Assembly: GCF_050847355.1 (NCBI RefSeq)
Contig: NZ_CP193755.1
Location: 248,001 to 312,000, forward strand
Origin: Limimaricola sp027213785
GTDB taxonomy: Bacteria; Pseudomonadota; Alphaproteobacteria; Rhodobacterales; Rhodobacteraceae
Reading direction: 5' to 3'
Length of the DNA stretch: 64,000 nucleotides
Shown here: in pieces, positions 11,172 through 23,008 of the stretch
Numbering within the stretch: position 1 is the stretch's first letter
How the letters are laid out: each line of letters begins with the position of its first letter
The notes under the pieces: model-generated
Told to the model about the DNA's origin: nothing
Database searches by the model: none
What the model saw: only the letters and a program-made list of their open reading frames with translations
Made by a program: the position numbers and the translations under genes

Positions 11172-12307
11172 ACGGCTTCGAGATCCTGACCGCGGGCCGC
11201 GTCGTCTTCGGTCGGGGGCGCGCCGAGGACGCAGGCGCGGCGATTCGTGCCTGGGGCACGCGCGTGATCCTGCTGCGGGGCTCCCACCCGGCCGCCGATC
11301 GGCTCGCCGCCGAATTGCGTGCCGAGGGGGTCGCGGTCGAGGAGATCCGCCAGAAGGGCGAGCCCCTGATCGACGATCTCGACACGGCCGTGGCGCGGGG
11401 ACGTGCGCTTCGGGCCGAGGCCGTGGTGGCGCTGGGCGGCGGATCGGCGATCGACATGGGCAAGGCGGTCGCGGCGCTGATCCCCGCCGCCCGTCCCGCG
11501 ATGAGCTATCTCGAAGTGGTGGGGGAGGGGCGGCCGCTCGATGCCGCGCCCTTGCCGTTCATGGCCCTGCCGACCACCGCCGGCACCGGGGCCGAGGTCA
11601 CCAAGAACGCAGTGATCGGCGTGCCCGCGCATGGTCGCAAGGTGTCCCTGCGGGACGACCGGATGCTGGCCGATCTGGCGATCATCGACCCGAGCCTGAC
11701 CGATGATGCGCCGCGCTCCGTCACGCTGGCCTCGGGGCTCGACGCGGTGACGCAGGTGATCGAGCCTTACCTGTCGTGCCGCGCCACCCCCTTTACCGAT
11801 GCGCTGTGCCGCGACGCGATCCCGCGCGGCCTTGCCGCGCTGACACGGCTCATGCAGGCCGAGGACGAAGGCGCGCGCAACGATCTCGCGCTTACAAGCC
11901 TGTTCGGCGGGCTGGCGCTCGCCAATGCTGGCTTGGGCGCGGTGCATGGCTTTGCGGGCGTGCTGGGAGGACGGACTGGTGCGCCGCACGGTGCACTTTG
12001 CGGCCGATTGCTGCCGGGCGTGCTGCGTGCCAATGCCCATGCGGTCGAGAAGCAGGGGGGTGACATCACCCGCCATCGGGAGGTCGCGGGCTGGATCGCT
12101 GCGGCCTTGGGCGTCGCGACCGATCCGCTCGACGCGCTGGAGGCCCGTATCACGGAGTGGGGCCTGCCGCGCCTGACCGAAATGGGCGTGGCTGCGGCGG
12201 AGATTCCTCAACTGGCCAAGGCCTCTCGCGCTTCCTCCTCCATGCGAGGCAACCCGGTCGACCTCTCACAGGAGGCGCTGGAGACGGTGCTACGCGAGAG
12301 CCTCTAG
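11168..12307 (+). CDS. Iron-containing alcohol dehydrogenase family protein
   Basis: This is a 379-residue group III (iron-type) NAD(P)-dependent alcohol dehydrogenase. The NAD-binding GGGSAIDMGKAVA motif and the metal-site histidines AVHGFA and GAPHGALC are visible. The first metal segment reads GLDAVTQVIEPYLS: the Asp ligand is kept, but the position that is His in the classical family is Gln. The gene overlaps glpK by four bases, so it belongs to the glycerol operon. An oxidoreductase acting on glycerol, dihydroxyacetone, glyceraldehyde or a related alcohol is likely. It is not a recognised GldA, and the true substrate is open. Confidence 0.8.
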
Positions 12308-12383
12308 GACCCGCAGGGACACCTTCCGGGTACCGTTTCTTGGCCTGGAGTGAACTTTTTTGGGCCGAGGGGCGTTTTTGCTG

Positions 12384-12412
12384 TTGCGACTCACGTCCCC
12401 CGGGCCTAAATA
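12384..12412 (+). promoter_or_regulatory. Predicted rRNA operon promoter
   Basis: TTGCGA (12384-12389) and TAAATA (12407-12412) are separated by exactly 17 bp and sit about 350 bp upstream of 16S. The run of C and G after the -10 resembles a stringent-control discriminator. The element was found by eye; the transcription start is inferred near 12420. Confidence 0.55.
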
Positions 12413-12513
12413 GCCCCTCACCGGCGGCGCAGAGATGCAGTGTCGGTCACGAAATTCCGAAGGGGACTGGGCGGCGCGCCGGACGTTAGGGCGCGGTTGT
12501 TTGGTTTTCTTCC

Positions 12514-12525
12514 TGCTCTTTGACA
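12514..12525 (+). promoter_or_regulatory. boxA antitermination signal in the rRNA leader
   Basis: TGCTCTTTGACA matches the bacterial boxA consensus (TGCTCTTTAACA) at 11 of 12 positions. It recruits the NusB/NusE antitermination complex so polymerase passes through the Rho-sensitive non-translated operon. A second boxA-like copy, TGCTCTTTGTC, lies at 14804-14814 before 23S. Confidence 0.75.
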
Positions 12526-12534
12526 TCGCAGATA

Positions 12535-12548
12535 TCTGAAGAGATATG
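12535..12548 (+). other. 5' arm of the 16S precursor processing stem
   Basis: TCTGAAGAGATATG (12535-12548) is perfectly complementary over 14 bases to 14346-14359 in the spacer after 16S. Pairing would loop out the whole 16S and form the double-stranded RNase III substrate known for bacterial rRNA precursors. The 5' arm can also fold on itself (ATATCT-GAAG-AGATAT). A separate perfect 9-bp hairpin lies at 12693-12714. Confidence 0.65.
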
Positions 12549-12760
12549 CGGGCGGCTTGGTTCAGTTCGATGGATCAGACCTCTCGTATGTCGCGCCGGT
12601 AGGGGCTTGCCCCGATGACCGGTGTCAGCTTCACCGTTTGACGGACTTTCGGTTTCTCTTTGAAACCTGGAAGCACAGTCAGACGGATGACTGTCCCATC
12701 CAGCCGGATGGGACGATGTGCAGAGGTTCGAACGTCAAGGATAACCGAGCAATCGGTTTT

Positions 12761-14231
<1,471 letters not shown>

Positions 14232-14393
14232 GCTTCTAGAACATGATGCGAAACCAACGCGCTCAAGTAGCGAAGCGGTAGCGCAAAACGTCATGAAGCA
14301 CTTAGCAGCTGCAATCAAAGCAGCATATTCGAGCCGGGCCGTCCTCATATCTCTTCAGACATTGGTAGTCGCCACCAGGCGGCAGGCCACATT

Positions 14394-14469
14394 GGGGCCT
14401 TAGCTCAGCTGGGAGAGCATCTGCTTTGCAAGCAGAGGGTCATCGGTTCGATCCCGATAGGCTCCACCA
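14394..14469 (+). tRNA. tRNA-Ala (TGC)
   Basis: A full cloverleaf is visible: acceptor GGGGCCT pairing with AGGCTCC, anticodon stem TCTGC/GCAGA around TTTGCAA, T-arm with GGTTCGATCCC, and encoded CCA. The G3:U70 wobble pair, the alanine identity element, confirms the assignment. It is the first tRNA of the 16S-23S spacer, before tRNA-Ile. Confidence 0.97.
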
Positions 14470-14472
14470 GAT

Positions 14473-14549
<77 letters not shown>

Positions 14550-14871
14550 TCCCTTCCGATTTGACCGTAAAGCACTTCTTCAGTGTTTTGCCGTCCAATC
14601 GGACGCATGATTTTGACATCGTACAGAGAGAATATATCAGAACCGCCGGTTCGACCGCGTCAGGTCGGATCCCGGAGTGCCCCAGGGCGCTGCGGAGCAG
14701 GCGGTTTTGTTCCAAGTCAAGTACACTAACCTATGTCTTCCCCGTGCCTCGCATGGGCTGGGGAAGGCGGGAAACGTATGACTTTCGGTTCAGAACAGAG
14801 CTTTGCTCTTTGTCCTCAAGTAGCCCTCCGGGCGATAGGACGACGAAGAAGCCTTGCTTTTTCTGGATCGG
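14550..14871 (+). other. tRNA-Ile to 23S spacer
   Basis: No gene is seen here. The spacer holds an inverted repeat CTTCCCC...GGGGAAG near 14740-14770, a second boxA-like TGCTCTTTGTC (14804-14814), copy 1 of the repeated 30-nt stem-loop (14812-14841), and the 5' arm of the 23S processing stem (14851-14876). The boxA and the stem-loop overlap by three bases. Confidence 0.7.
14812..14841 (+). repeat. rrn spacer stem-loop, copy 1 (before 23S)
   Basis: The outer stem is GTCCT/AGGAC (14812-14816 with 14837-14841), the inner stem GCCC/GGGC (14823-14826 with 14830-14833), the loop TCC, and the internal loop CAAGTA/GAT. It differs from copies 2 and 3 in the outer stem by a T-A pair replacing G-C, a compensatory change that keeps pairing. 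Confidence 0.8.
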
Positions 14872-17699
<2,828 letters not shown>

Positions 17700-17835
17700 C
17701 CGATCCAGAAACAGCAAGACTGGATCCGAAACCATACGCACCAAAACGGTGTACGACGACCTGGAACACCGCTCCCCGCAAGGGCAGGGCGGCTGATATG
17801 GTGACCTCCCATCGGAGCACGCGACAGGCCGCACC

Positions 17836-17865
17836 GGCCTCAAGCAGCCCTCCGGGCGGTAGGCC
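17836..17865 (+). repeat. rrn spacer stem-loop, copy 2 (before 5S)
   Basis: GGCCT/AGGCC is the outer stem, GCCC/GGGC the inner stem, TCC the loop, and CAAGCA/GGT the internal loop. It ends 22 nt before 5S and differs from copy 3 by one internal-loop base. Confidence 0.8.
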
Positions 17866-17873
17866 ACCAACAA

Positions 17874-18019
17874 GATGTTCTTTCCTCGGTCTGGTGGCCA
17901 TAGCACGAGCAAAACACCCGATCCCATTCCGAACTCGGCCGTTAAGTGCCGTCGCGCTGATGGTACTGCGTCTCAAGACGTGGGAGAGTAAGTCACCGCC
18001 AGACCTAGTAAAGAACATC
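17874..18019 (+). other. 5S precursor processing stem (arms 17874-17883 and 18010-18019)
   Basis: GATGTTCTTT at 17874-17883 is exactly complementary to AAAGAACATC at 18010-18019, enclosing 5S. Together with 5S helix I it would form an extended precursor stem suitable for RNase cleavage. This is direct sequence complementarity; the processing role is inferred. Confidence 0.6.
17888..18005 (+). rRNA. rrf: 5S ribosomal RNA
   Basis: Helix I pairs GGTCTGG with CCAGACC. The conserved core AACACCCGATCCCATTCCGA, the GAACTCGG segment and the GATGGTACTG loop E region are present. The length of about 118 nt is normal for Rhodobacterales. Confidence 0.96.
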
Positions 18020-18058
18020 ACATTCTCTCTGACACGATGCCAGAACACAGCGACATGC

Positions 18059-18088
18059 GGCCTCAAGCAGCCCTCCGGGCGATAGGCC
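18059..18088 (+). repeat. rrn spacer stem-loop, copy 3 (before tRNA-fMet)
   Basis: It has the same architecture as copies 1 and 2 (outer GGCCT/AGGCC, inner GCCC/GGGC, loop TCC, internal loop CAAGCA/GAT) and ends 11 nt before tRNA-fMet. Confidence 0.8.
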
Positions 18089-18099
18089 ACAAAACATGG

Positions 18100-18176
<77 letters not shown>

Positions 18177-18200
18177 CCGTAATCTGACACAGATCCAGAC

Positions 18201-18227
18201 AAGCCTTCCTCGGGAGGCTTTCTGCGT
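18201..18227 (+). terminator. Intrinsic terminator of the rRNA operon
   Basis: AAGCCTTCC-TC-GGGAGGCTT forms a 9-bp stem with one wobble, followed by TCTGCGTTT, 24 nt after tRNA-fMet. Confidence 0.65.
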
Positions 18228-18569
18228 TTCCCCCAGCGGGTTGGAAGCTTGCCCTGAAGCTCGATCTGTGGCCGGCACTCGGAACTTACTTGTCGAGGGT
18301 GATCTGCCAACTCGACGACCTCCCGGCATGCCTTGAGCTGCGACACTGCTAGCTGGGCGAGGCCGTTGGCAGCAGGCCGGAGAGTCCGGCGCAGCTGCCT
18401 GAGCCAACCATATGCCCTGCGGCAGCGGGCCCTGCCGACTGCACGCGTTGGGGTTGAGGCTCGGCTGACACGATCGGGATAAAACTGCGGGCCGAGGCGG
18501 CGAAAGTTTGGCGGCGTCTGGCGTCTGATGTTCAATCCGCTCAGAAAATTCCAACCTTGAAGGTTTCCC
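18228..18569. other. Intergenic region, no gene recognised
   Basis: About 340 bp between the rRNA terminator and the SUOX-fold gene. The open frames here are low-complexity and include antisense tRNA translations. No integrase fragment, attachment-site duplication or promoter was convincingly seen. Confidence 0.5.
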
Positions 18570-19058
18570 ATGATCCGATCGCATCTGCTCACCGCGCTGT
18601 GTCTGTCTCTGGCGCTCGCGACCCCCGGCTTGGCTCAGGAAACACCCGAAGTCGCCGATGAGCTGGTATTGCAGGCAGAGGGTGGGGAACCCGCGACATT
18701 CGATCTCGAGGCGCTCAAGGCGATGCCGGTGACCGAATTCGAGACCAGCACCGTCTGGACCGATGGGGTGATCCGCTTCACCGGCGTGGCGCTCGCCGAC
18801 CTGCTGGAGGATGCCGATGCCGAAGGCACGGTGATCCGCGCGATGGCCCGCGACGGCTATGCGGTCGAGATTCCCGTGACCGACGCCGTGCCGGGCGGCC
18901 CGATCGTTGCCTACCAGATGGATGGCGAGCCCTTGGACATCGATATGATGGGGCCCTACTGGATCATCTATCCCTATGACAGCGACGAGGCCTACAAGGC
19001 CAAGGAGTTCGAGGATCGCAGCATCTGGCAGCTGAAATCCCTGACCCTGACCGACTGA
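18570..19058 (+). CDS. Exported SUOX-fold (molybdopterin-domain-like) protein
   Basis: This is a 162-residue secreted protein with a signal peptide (LLTALCLSLALATPGLA, cleaved near residue 22). The mature part resembles the small oxidoreductase molybdopterin-binding (SUOX) fold: TFDLEALKAMPVTEFET, then FTGVALADLL, MARDGYAVEIP, and a C-terminal RSIWQLKSLTLTD. The mature chain contains no cysteine, so it lacks the Mo-ligating Cys of sulfite oxidase-type enzymes and probably binds no molybdenum. It may serve as a structural or sensory domain. It is convergent with the next gene, 11 bp apart. Confidence 0.7.
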   Translation: MIRSHLLTALCLSLALATPGLAQETPEVADELVLQAEGGEPATFDLEALKAMPVTEFETSTVWTDGVIRFTGVALADLLEDADAEGTVIRAMARDGYAVEIPVTDAVPGGPIVAYQMDGEPLDIDMMGPYWIIYPYDSDEAYKAKEFEDRSIWQLKSLTLTD

Positions 19059-19069
19059 ACCCCTAAGGC

Positions 19070-19483
19070 TCAGTCTGGCGAAAGGCCGAGTTTCTCGACG
19101 AAGCGCATCTCGGCCGCGACGTCGGCTAGCGCATTTATCGCCATCATGGCCGCCATGAAGGCGGCCATGCAGACGGCATGGTTCACCCCCGTCTGGATCA
19201 GCCGCTTGCGTCGCGTATCGGTGCGGGCGAAGATCGGGATTTCGGGGCGCAGCAGGAAGATCGAGGCGAGATAGGCGAAGAGAAGCGCCGACAGGGCCCA
19301 GTGCAGCGCCTTGAAACCCCATAGCCCGGTCTCCAGCGCGATCAGTCGCGCCAATCCGACGAGAAGCCCCCAGCGCAGCACGGTGAAGGTCTCGGTGGCG
19401 GCGGTCTCCAGTCGGTCGCCGACGAAACGGCGCCACCGGTCATCGGAGAGCCGGTCCAGCCAGATTCGCAGGCGGCCCATCAT
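19070..19483 (-). CDS. Hypothetical small membrane protein
   Basis: This is a 137-residue protein with an amphipathic Arg/Asp-rich N-terminus (residues 1-32), two adjacent hydrophobic segments (LRWGLLVGLARLIALETGLW and HWALSALLFAYLASIFLL), a basic loop (RRKRLIQTG) and a third helix rich in Met and Ala. I do not recognise a family. The start could be either of two consecutive ATGs. It is convergent with the SUOX-fold gene, so a shared transcript is unlikely. Confidence 0.6.
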   Translation of the reverse strand: MMGRLRIWLDRLSDDRWRRFVGDRLETAATETFTVLRWGLLVGLARLIALETGLWGFKALHWALSALLFAYLASIFLLRPEIPIFARTDTRRKRLIQTGVNHAVCMAAFMAAMMAINALADVAAEMRFVEKLGLSPD

Positions 19484-19733
19484 CGCCTCCCTCGGAAAGG
19501 GGCGCTCTCATTGAACACCGTCAAAGGCCCGCTGCATAGGCTGCCGGCCCGCTTGGCTCGCGGGCATTAACCGAAACTCAACAAATGTAGGGACTGGATC
19601 TCCCTTGCGGGCGATCTGATCGTCCACGGGCCAGGCGAGCGGCCGTACGCAGCCAAGGGTTGTTGTCTGTACGGTTTTCTCTCTTTTCACGGTGCGCTTG
19701 CCCGCTATCTCCGCCCGCAGGGAGGCACATGTC

Positions 19734-20123
19734 ATGACGGTGAACACGGGGAGTTTTCCTGCGGGGATCGAGATGCTCGACGCGGGCGAAGTGGCGGCGC
19801 GGCTCGGCCGGTGGGTTCCGCTCGGCGCAAGCCTGGCGCGGTCTTGGGCCGAAGCCGGGCGGATCGTCGGGGTGACGCAGGGCGCGAGGCGGCTCTACCC
19901 GGCCTGCCAGTTCGATGCGGTGGGCCTGCCTCTGCCGGTGATGCGCGAGTTGATCCTGGTGCTGCGCCCGGGCATGTCGGATGCGGATGTCCTGCGCTGG
20001 CTCGGCACGGCTTGCACGGCATTGCAGGAGGCACGCCCCGCCGAGCTGCTGCCGCTCCGGCCCGATGCGGTTTTGGAGGTGGCGCGTCTCATGGCGACAG
20101 GGCAGGCGCCCGCCGCCGCCTGA
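19734..20123 (+). CDS. DUF2384 (Xre/MbcA/ParS antitoxin C-terminal-like) protein
   Basis: This is a 129-residue protein. Its second half (YPACQFDAVGLPLPVMRELI, then DVLRWLGTACTAL, RPAELLPLRPDAVLEVARLM) matches the toxin-binding DUF2384 domain pattern of Xre/MbcA/ParS antitoxins. The first half (LDAGEVAARLGRW, SWAEAGRIVGV) resembles a short HTH. In RES-Xre modules such a protein sits beside a RES toxin; here no RES or other toxin gene is adjacent, and the next gene is a convergent rRNA methyltransferase 6 bp away. The ATG at 19734 has an AGGGAGG ribosome-binding site and was preferred over one 14 codons upstream. Confidence 0.65.
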   Translation: MTVNTGSFPAGIEMLDAGEVAARLGRWVPLGASLARSWAEAGRIVGVTQGARRLYPACQFDAVGLPLPVMRELILVLRPGMSDADVLRWLGTACTALQEARPAELLPLRPDAVLEVARLMATGQAPAAA

Positions 20124-20129
20124 TCGGCT

Positions 20130-21281
20130 TCAGGTGATCGGCGGCGCGGTGAAGAGCGTGATCTTCAACCCGCCATGCGGCACTGGCGGTCCCCACGGGG
20201 TCACCGAAAGGCCCGTGGCACGGGCGAGCCCCGCCTCGCTGGTGACGATGCCGACGCGCCAGCCTTTGAAATTGCGGCGCAGCGTTTCGCCCAGCGCGCC
20301 ATGCAGCCCGTACAGCAGCTTCTTGTTGCCGATCCGCCCGCCATAGGGCGGGTTGACGATCACGAGGCCCGGCGGCCCCTCGGGCGGTATGGCGTCACTC
20401 ACCGCCGCGTGGTGGAACGTGGCGAGATCGCCGAGCCCGGCCCGAGCGGCATTGGCATTGGCGCCCGCGACCGCGCCGGCGTCGCGGTCCGAACCGGCAA
20501 AGCGCAGCTCCGGCGTCGCGGAGCCGCCCGCGGCGTCGCGAAGGGCCGACCAGCGCGTCGCATCGAAGCTTGCCAGCCGCTCGAAGGCGAAGCCGCGCGA
20601 CAGGCCGGGGGCGCGCCCAATGGCGATCGACGCCGCCTCGAGCACGAAGGTGCCCGAGCCGCACATCGGGTCATAGACCGGCTCGCGGCCGTCATAGCCA
20701 CAGGCGCGCAGGAACAGCGCTGCCAAGGTCTCGCGCATCGGCGCCTTGCCGACGAACTGCTTGGTGCCGCGCCGGTGCAGCGGTGCGCCGGAACTGTCGA
20801 GGCTGAAGATCACCTCGTTGTCCTCGATCCGCACCTTGAGCGTCAGCGCCTCGATCCCGGCCTCGGCGTCGCTCTCATCGTCCTGCACCGTGTCGCCGGC
20901 GATCCGCGCGCCGAAGGCTTCGAGCGCCGTTTCGATCCGCTGCTTCGCGGCCCCCGCGTGGTAGATCTTGGAGCGGCGGCAGCTCACATCGACGCGCACC
21001 CTCTCGCCGGGGCGCAGCAGTCCGGCCCAGGGAAACTTGCGTGCCCGCTTGTCAAGTTGCGCGAGGTGGAAGGCCATGAAGGAGCCGATCCGCACCAGCA
21101 CCCGGCCCGCGCCGCGCAGTTCGAGATTGGCGCGCCAGACATCCTCCCAGCCGCCACGTGTCACCACGCCGCCGGGCACCGCCTCGGGCATGGCAAAGCC
21201 CTTTTCCCGCGCTTCTTCGGCAAGCAGCGGCTCCAGCCCGGGCGGAGCCTGCAGGAAGATCTCGAATGTATCATCGCTCAT
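20130..21281 (-). CDS. THUMP-domain class I rRNA methyltransferase (RlmL N-terminal type)
   Basis: This is a 383-residue SAM-dependent N2-guanine methyltransferase. An N-terminal ferredoxin-like/THUMP region (about residues 1-160) that binds RNA precedes a Rossmann methyltransferase domain. The SAM motif reads YDPMCGSGTFVLEAASIA and the catalytic motif NPPYGG (N-P-P-Y) is intact. It lacks the second methyltransferase domain of enterobacterial RlmKL, so it resembles YpsC/TrmN-type enzymes acting on 23S rRNA or tRNA. MSDDTFEIFLQ is the natural start; an upstream extension has no homologous look. Confidence 0.85.
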   Translation of the reverse strand: MSDDTFEIFLQAPPGLEPLLAEEAREKGFAMPEAVPGGVVTRGGWEDVWRANLELRGAGRVLVRIGSFMAFHLAQLDKRARKFPWAGLLRPGERVRVDVSCRRSKIYHAGAAKQRIETALEAFGARIAGDTVQDDESDAEAGIEALTLKVRIEDNEVIFSLDSSGAPLHRRGTKQFVGKAPMRETLAALFLRACGYDGREPVYDPMCGSGTFVLEAASIAIGRAPGLSRGFAFERLASFDATRWSALRDAAGGSATPELRFAGSDRDAGAVAGANANAARAGLGDLATFHHAAVSDAIPPEGPPGLVIVNPPYGGRIGNKKLLYGLHGALGETLRRNFKGWRVGIVTSEAGLARATGLSVTPWGPPVPHGGLKITLFTAPPIT

Positions 21282-21632
21282 GCGGCTCCCATAGCCGCAT
21301 CGCTGGGCTACCGCGATGGATTTCTCGTTCCTGCGGGATGGCGGGCGGAATTCCTTCCATATCGGCACCGGCCCATCCGCCGCGAGGCACAGGAAACACG
21401 GATGTCCTGCGCGATGCGGCGAACGGCACCGAGTGGCCGTGATCGCCGGGTGCCCGCCCGCCGCCTCGGCGACTGTCGTGGCCGGCCCCCATGGTGACCG
21501 TAGAATGGAGGCCTCCGCCGCAAAGGGCAGGTGTGGTCTGCGCCACCGCCTCTTGAGCGCGCTCCGCCCGAAGCTAGATGTCGCGGCGCGGCCTTGATCG
21601 AAGGCCGCGCCATTTCAGTTCAGGGGGCATCC
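21282..21632. other. Divergent intergenic region without a gene
   Basis: About 350 bp between the methyltransferase and rhodanese starts. It must hold both promoters, but no clear -35/-10 pair or palindrome stands out. Frames crossing it are GC-driven and show no protein-like pattern. Confidence 0.5.
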
Positions 21633-22004
21633 ATGAAGACCGCGAAGGACTATCTCGACGAGGCCAATGCGCAGGTCACGCGCATTCCGGCCAAGGACGC
21701 CATCGGCAAGCACGGCGGCGACGCGCTTTTCGTCGATGTGCGCGACTCGGCGGCGATCGCCAAGACCGGCACCATCCAAGGCGCGCTGCGGGCGCCGCGT
21801 GGCTTCATCGAGTTCATGGCCGACGAGAAAAGCCAGTTCCACGAGCCGAAATTTCGCAAGGATGCCGACATCCATCTTGTCTGTGGTGCCGGCGGGCAGG
21901 CGGCGCTGGCGGGCAAGACGCTCAGGGAGATGGGCTTCGAGAAGGTCACCAATATCGGCGGCATCGGCGACTGGAAGGAAGCCGGCGGCCCGATGGAGGA
22001 CTGA
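21633..22004 (+). CDS. Single-domain rhodanese
   Basis: This is a 123-residue cytoplasmic rhodanese-like protein (no signal peptide). ALFVDVRDSAAIAKTGTIQGA is the CH2A region. The active loop is VCGAGGQAALAGKTLREMGF with the persulfide-forming Cys, followed by NIGGIGDWKEAGGP, the CH2B motif. The loop reads CGAGGQA rather than the commoner CxxGxR, so sulfur-acceptor preference may differ. An AGGGGG ribosome-binding site precedes the ATG. A terminator follows at 22026. Confidence 0.88.
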   Translation: MKTAKDYLDEANAQVTRIPAKDAIGKHGGDALFVDVRDSAAIAKTGTIQGALRAPRGFIEFMADEKSQFHEPKFRKDADIHLVCGAGGQAALAGKTLREMGFEKVTNIGGIGDWKEAGGPMED

Positions 22005-22025
22005 ACCTCTTCTCGGTCGAGAGAC

Positions 22026-22055
22026 AGGGGCCGCGCCGAATCCGCGGCCCCTTTT
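22026..22055 (+). terminator. Terminator between rhodanese and convergent SDR
   Basis: AGGGGCCGCG pairs with CGCGGCCCCT (10 bp, 7-nt loop), followed by TTTT on the plus strand. Confidence 0.75.
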
Positions 22056-22060
22056 GCGCG

Positions 22061-22855
22061 TCAGATGTTCATCGTGCCGACGGAGCCGCCATCGACCCGA
22101 TAGGCCGAACCCACGGTGAAGCTGGCACGATCCGAGCACAACAGCGCGATAACGGGGGCGACCTCTTCCACCTTGCCGCGCCGACCCAGCGTCAGGAACG
22201 GGCGCTCTTCCTTGAGGAAGCTCTCGATCGCCTCCTCCTTGGACACGCCCAACTCTTCGGCGCGCTTTTCCATCATGCCGTCGGTCATCGGCGTTTCGAT
22301 GAAGGCCGGCGAGACGGTGTTGAACAGCACGCCCTTGGGCGCATAGGGCATCGACACGCATTTGGTGAAGTTCAGAAGCGCCGCCTTGGCTGCGTTGTAG
22401 ACCGCCTCGTCGGCATAGGGCTGCACCGCGTTCTCCGAGGTCACGAAGACGACCCGGCCCCAGCCCTTCTCGACCATGCCGGGTACCAGAGCGCGGCTGA
22501 GACGGACGGCGGACATGAAGTCGATCTCCCAGGCCTCCATCCAGTCATCATCGGTCATCTCGAGCGGATCGCCCTTGGCGCCGGTGACGCCGGCGGCATG
22601 GACGAGGATGTCGCAGCCACCCTGTTCCGCGAGCTTGTCCTGAAGCGCCGCGATCTGGGCGGTGTCGGTGAGGTCGGCGGCCATGTAGCCCGCGGTGCCG
22701 CCGATCTGCCTGTCCGCCTCGGCGAGCGCGTCCTCGCCGATATCGGTGAGGAAGGGACGCGCGCCTTCCTGTATCAGCAGCTTGGCCACCTCGATGCCCA
22801 TGCCGCCGGAGCCGCCGGTGAGGAGGGCGCGCTTGCCCCTGATGCCGAGATCCAT
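22061..22855 (-). CDS. Short-chain dehydrogenase/reductase
   Basis: This is a 264-residue classical SDR. The NAD(P)-binding TGGSGGMG motif is at residues 13-20, the structural HAAG stands in place of NNAG, the catalytic Ser is in FVTSENAVQPY, and the active site YNAAK is present. The C-terminal SAYRVDGGSVG segment is typical. An Asp after the second strand (TDIGEDAL) suggests NAD rather than NADP. The substrate is not deducible. It is divergent from treZ with 153 bp between them. Confidence 0.85.
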   Translation of the reverse strand: MDLGIRGKRALLTGGSGGMGIEVAKLLIQEGARPFLTDIGEDALAEADRQIGGTAGYMAADLTDTAQIAALQDKLAEQGGCDILVHAAGVTGAKGDPLEMTDDDWMEAWEIDFMSAVRLSRALVPGMVEKGWGRVVFVTSENAVQPYADEAVYNAAKAALLNFTKCVSMPYAPKGVLFNTVSPAFIETPMTDGMMEKRAEELGVSKEEAIESFLKEERPFLTLGRRGKVEEVAPVIALLCSDRASFTVGSAYRVDGGSVGTMNI

Positions 22856-23008
22856 GCTGTGTTCCGTTCATTGCTGGGATCGGGCCAACTGGACCCGTTG
22901 CGGACCCAAGAGCCACGAAACCCTGCTGGTTCCCCGACAGGATGTCGCTCTGCATGGAACCGGCGGGCACGCCGGCCTGTTCGCGCTACAGGGGCTAAGA
23001 GGACCATC

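Noticed and set aside
19643..19674. Inverted repeat CCGTAC...GTACGG followed by a pyrimidine tract
   Set aside because: The 20-bp spacer and 6-bp arms are within chance for this composition; position upstream of the DUF2384 gene is not enough to call an operator or terminator.
20130..21281. Full RlmKL assignment for the THUMP methyltransferase
   Set aside because: Only one methyltransferase domain is present and the length is half that of RlmKL, so a specific rlm symbol was not given.
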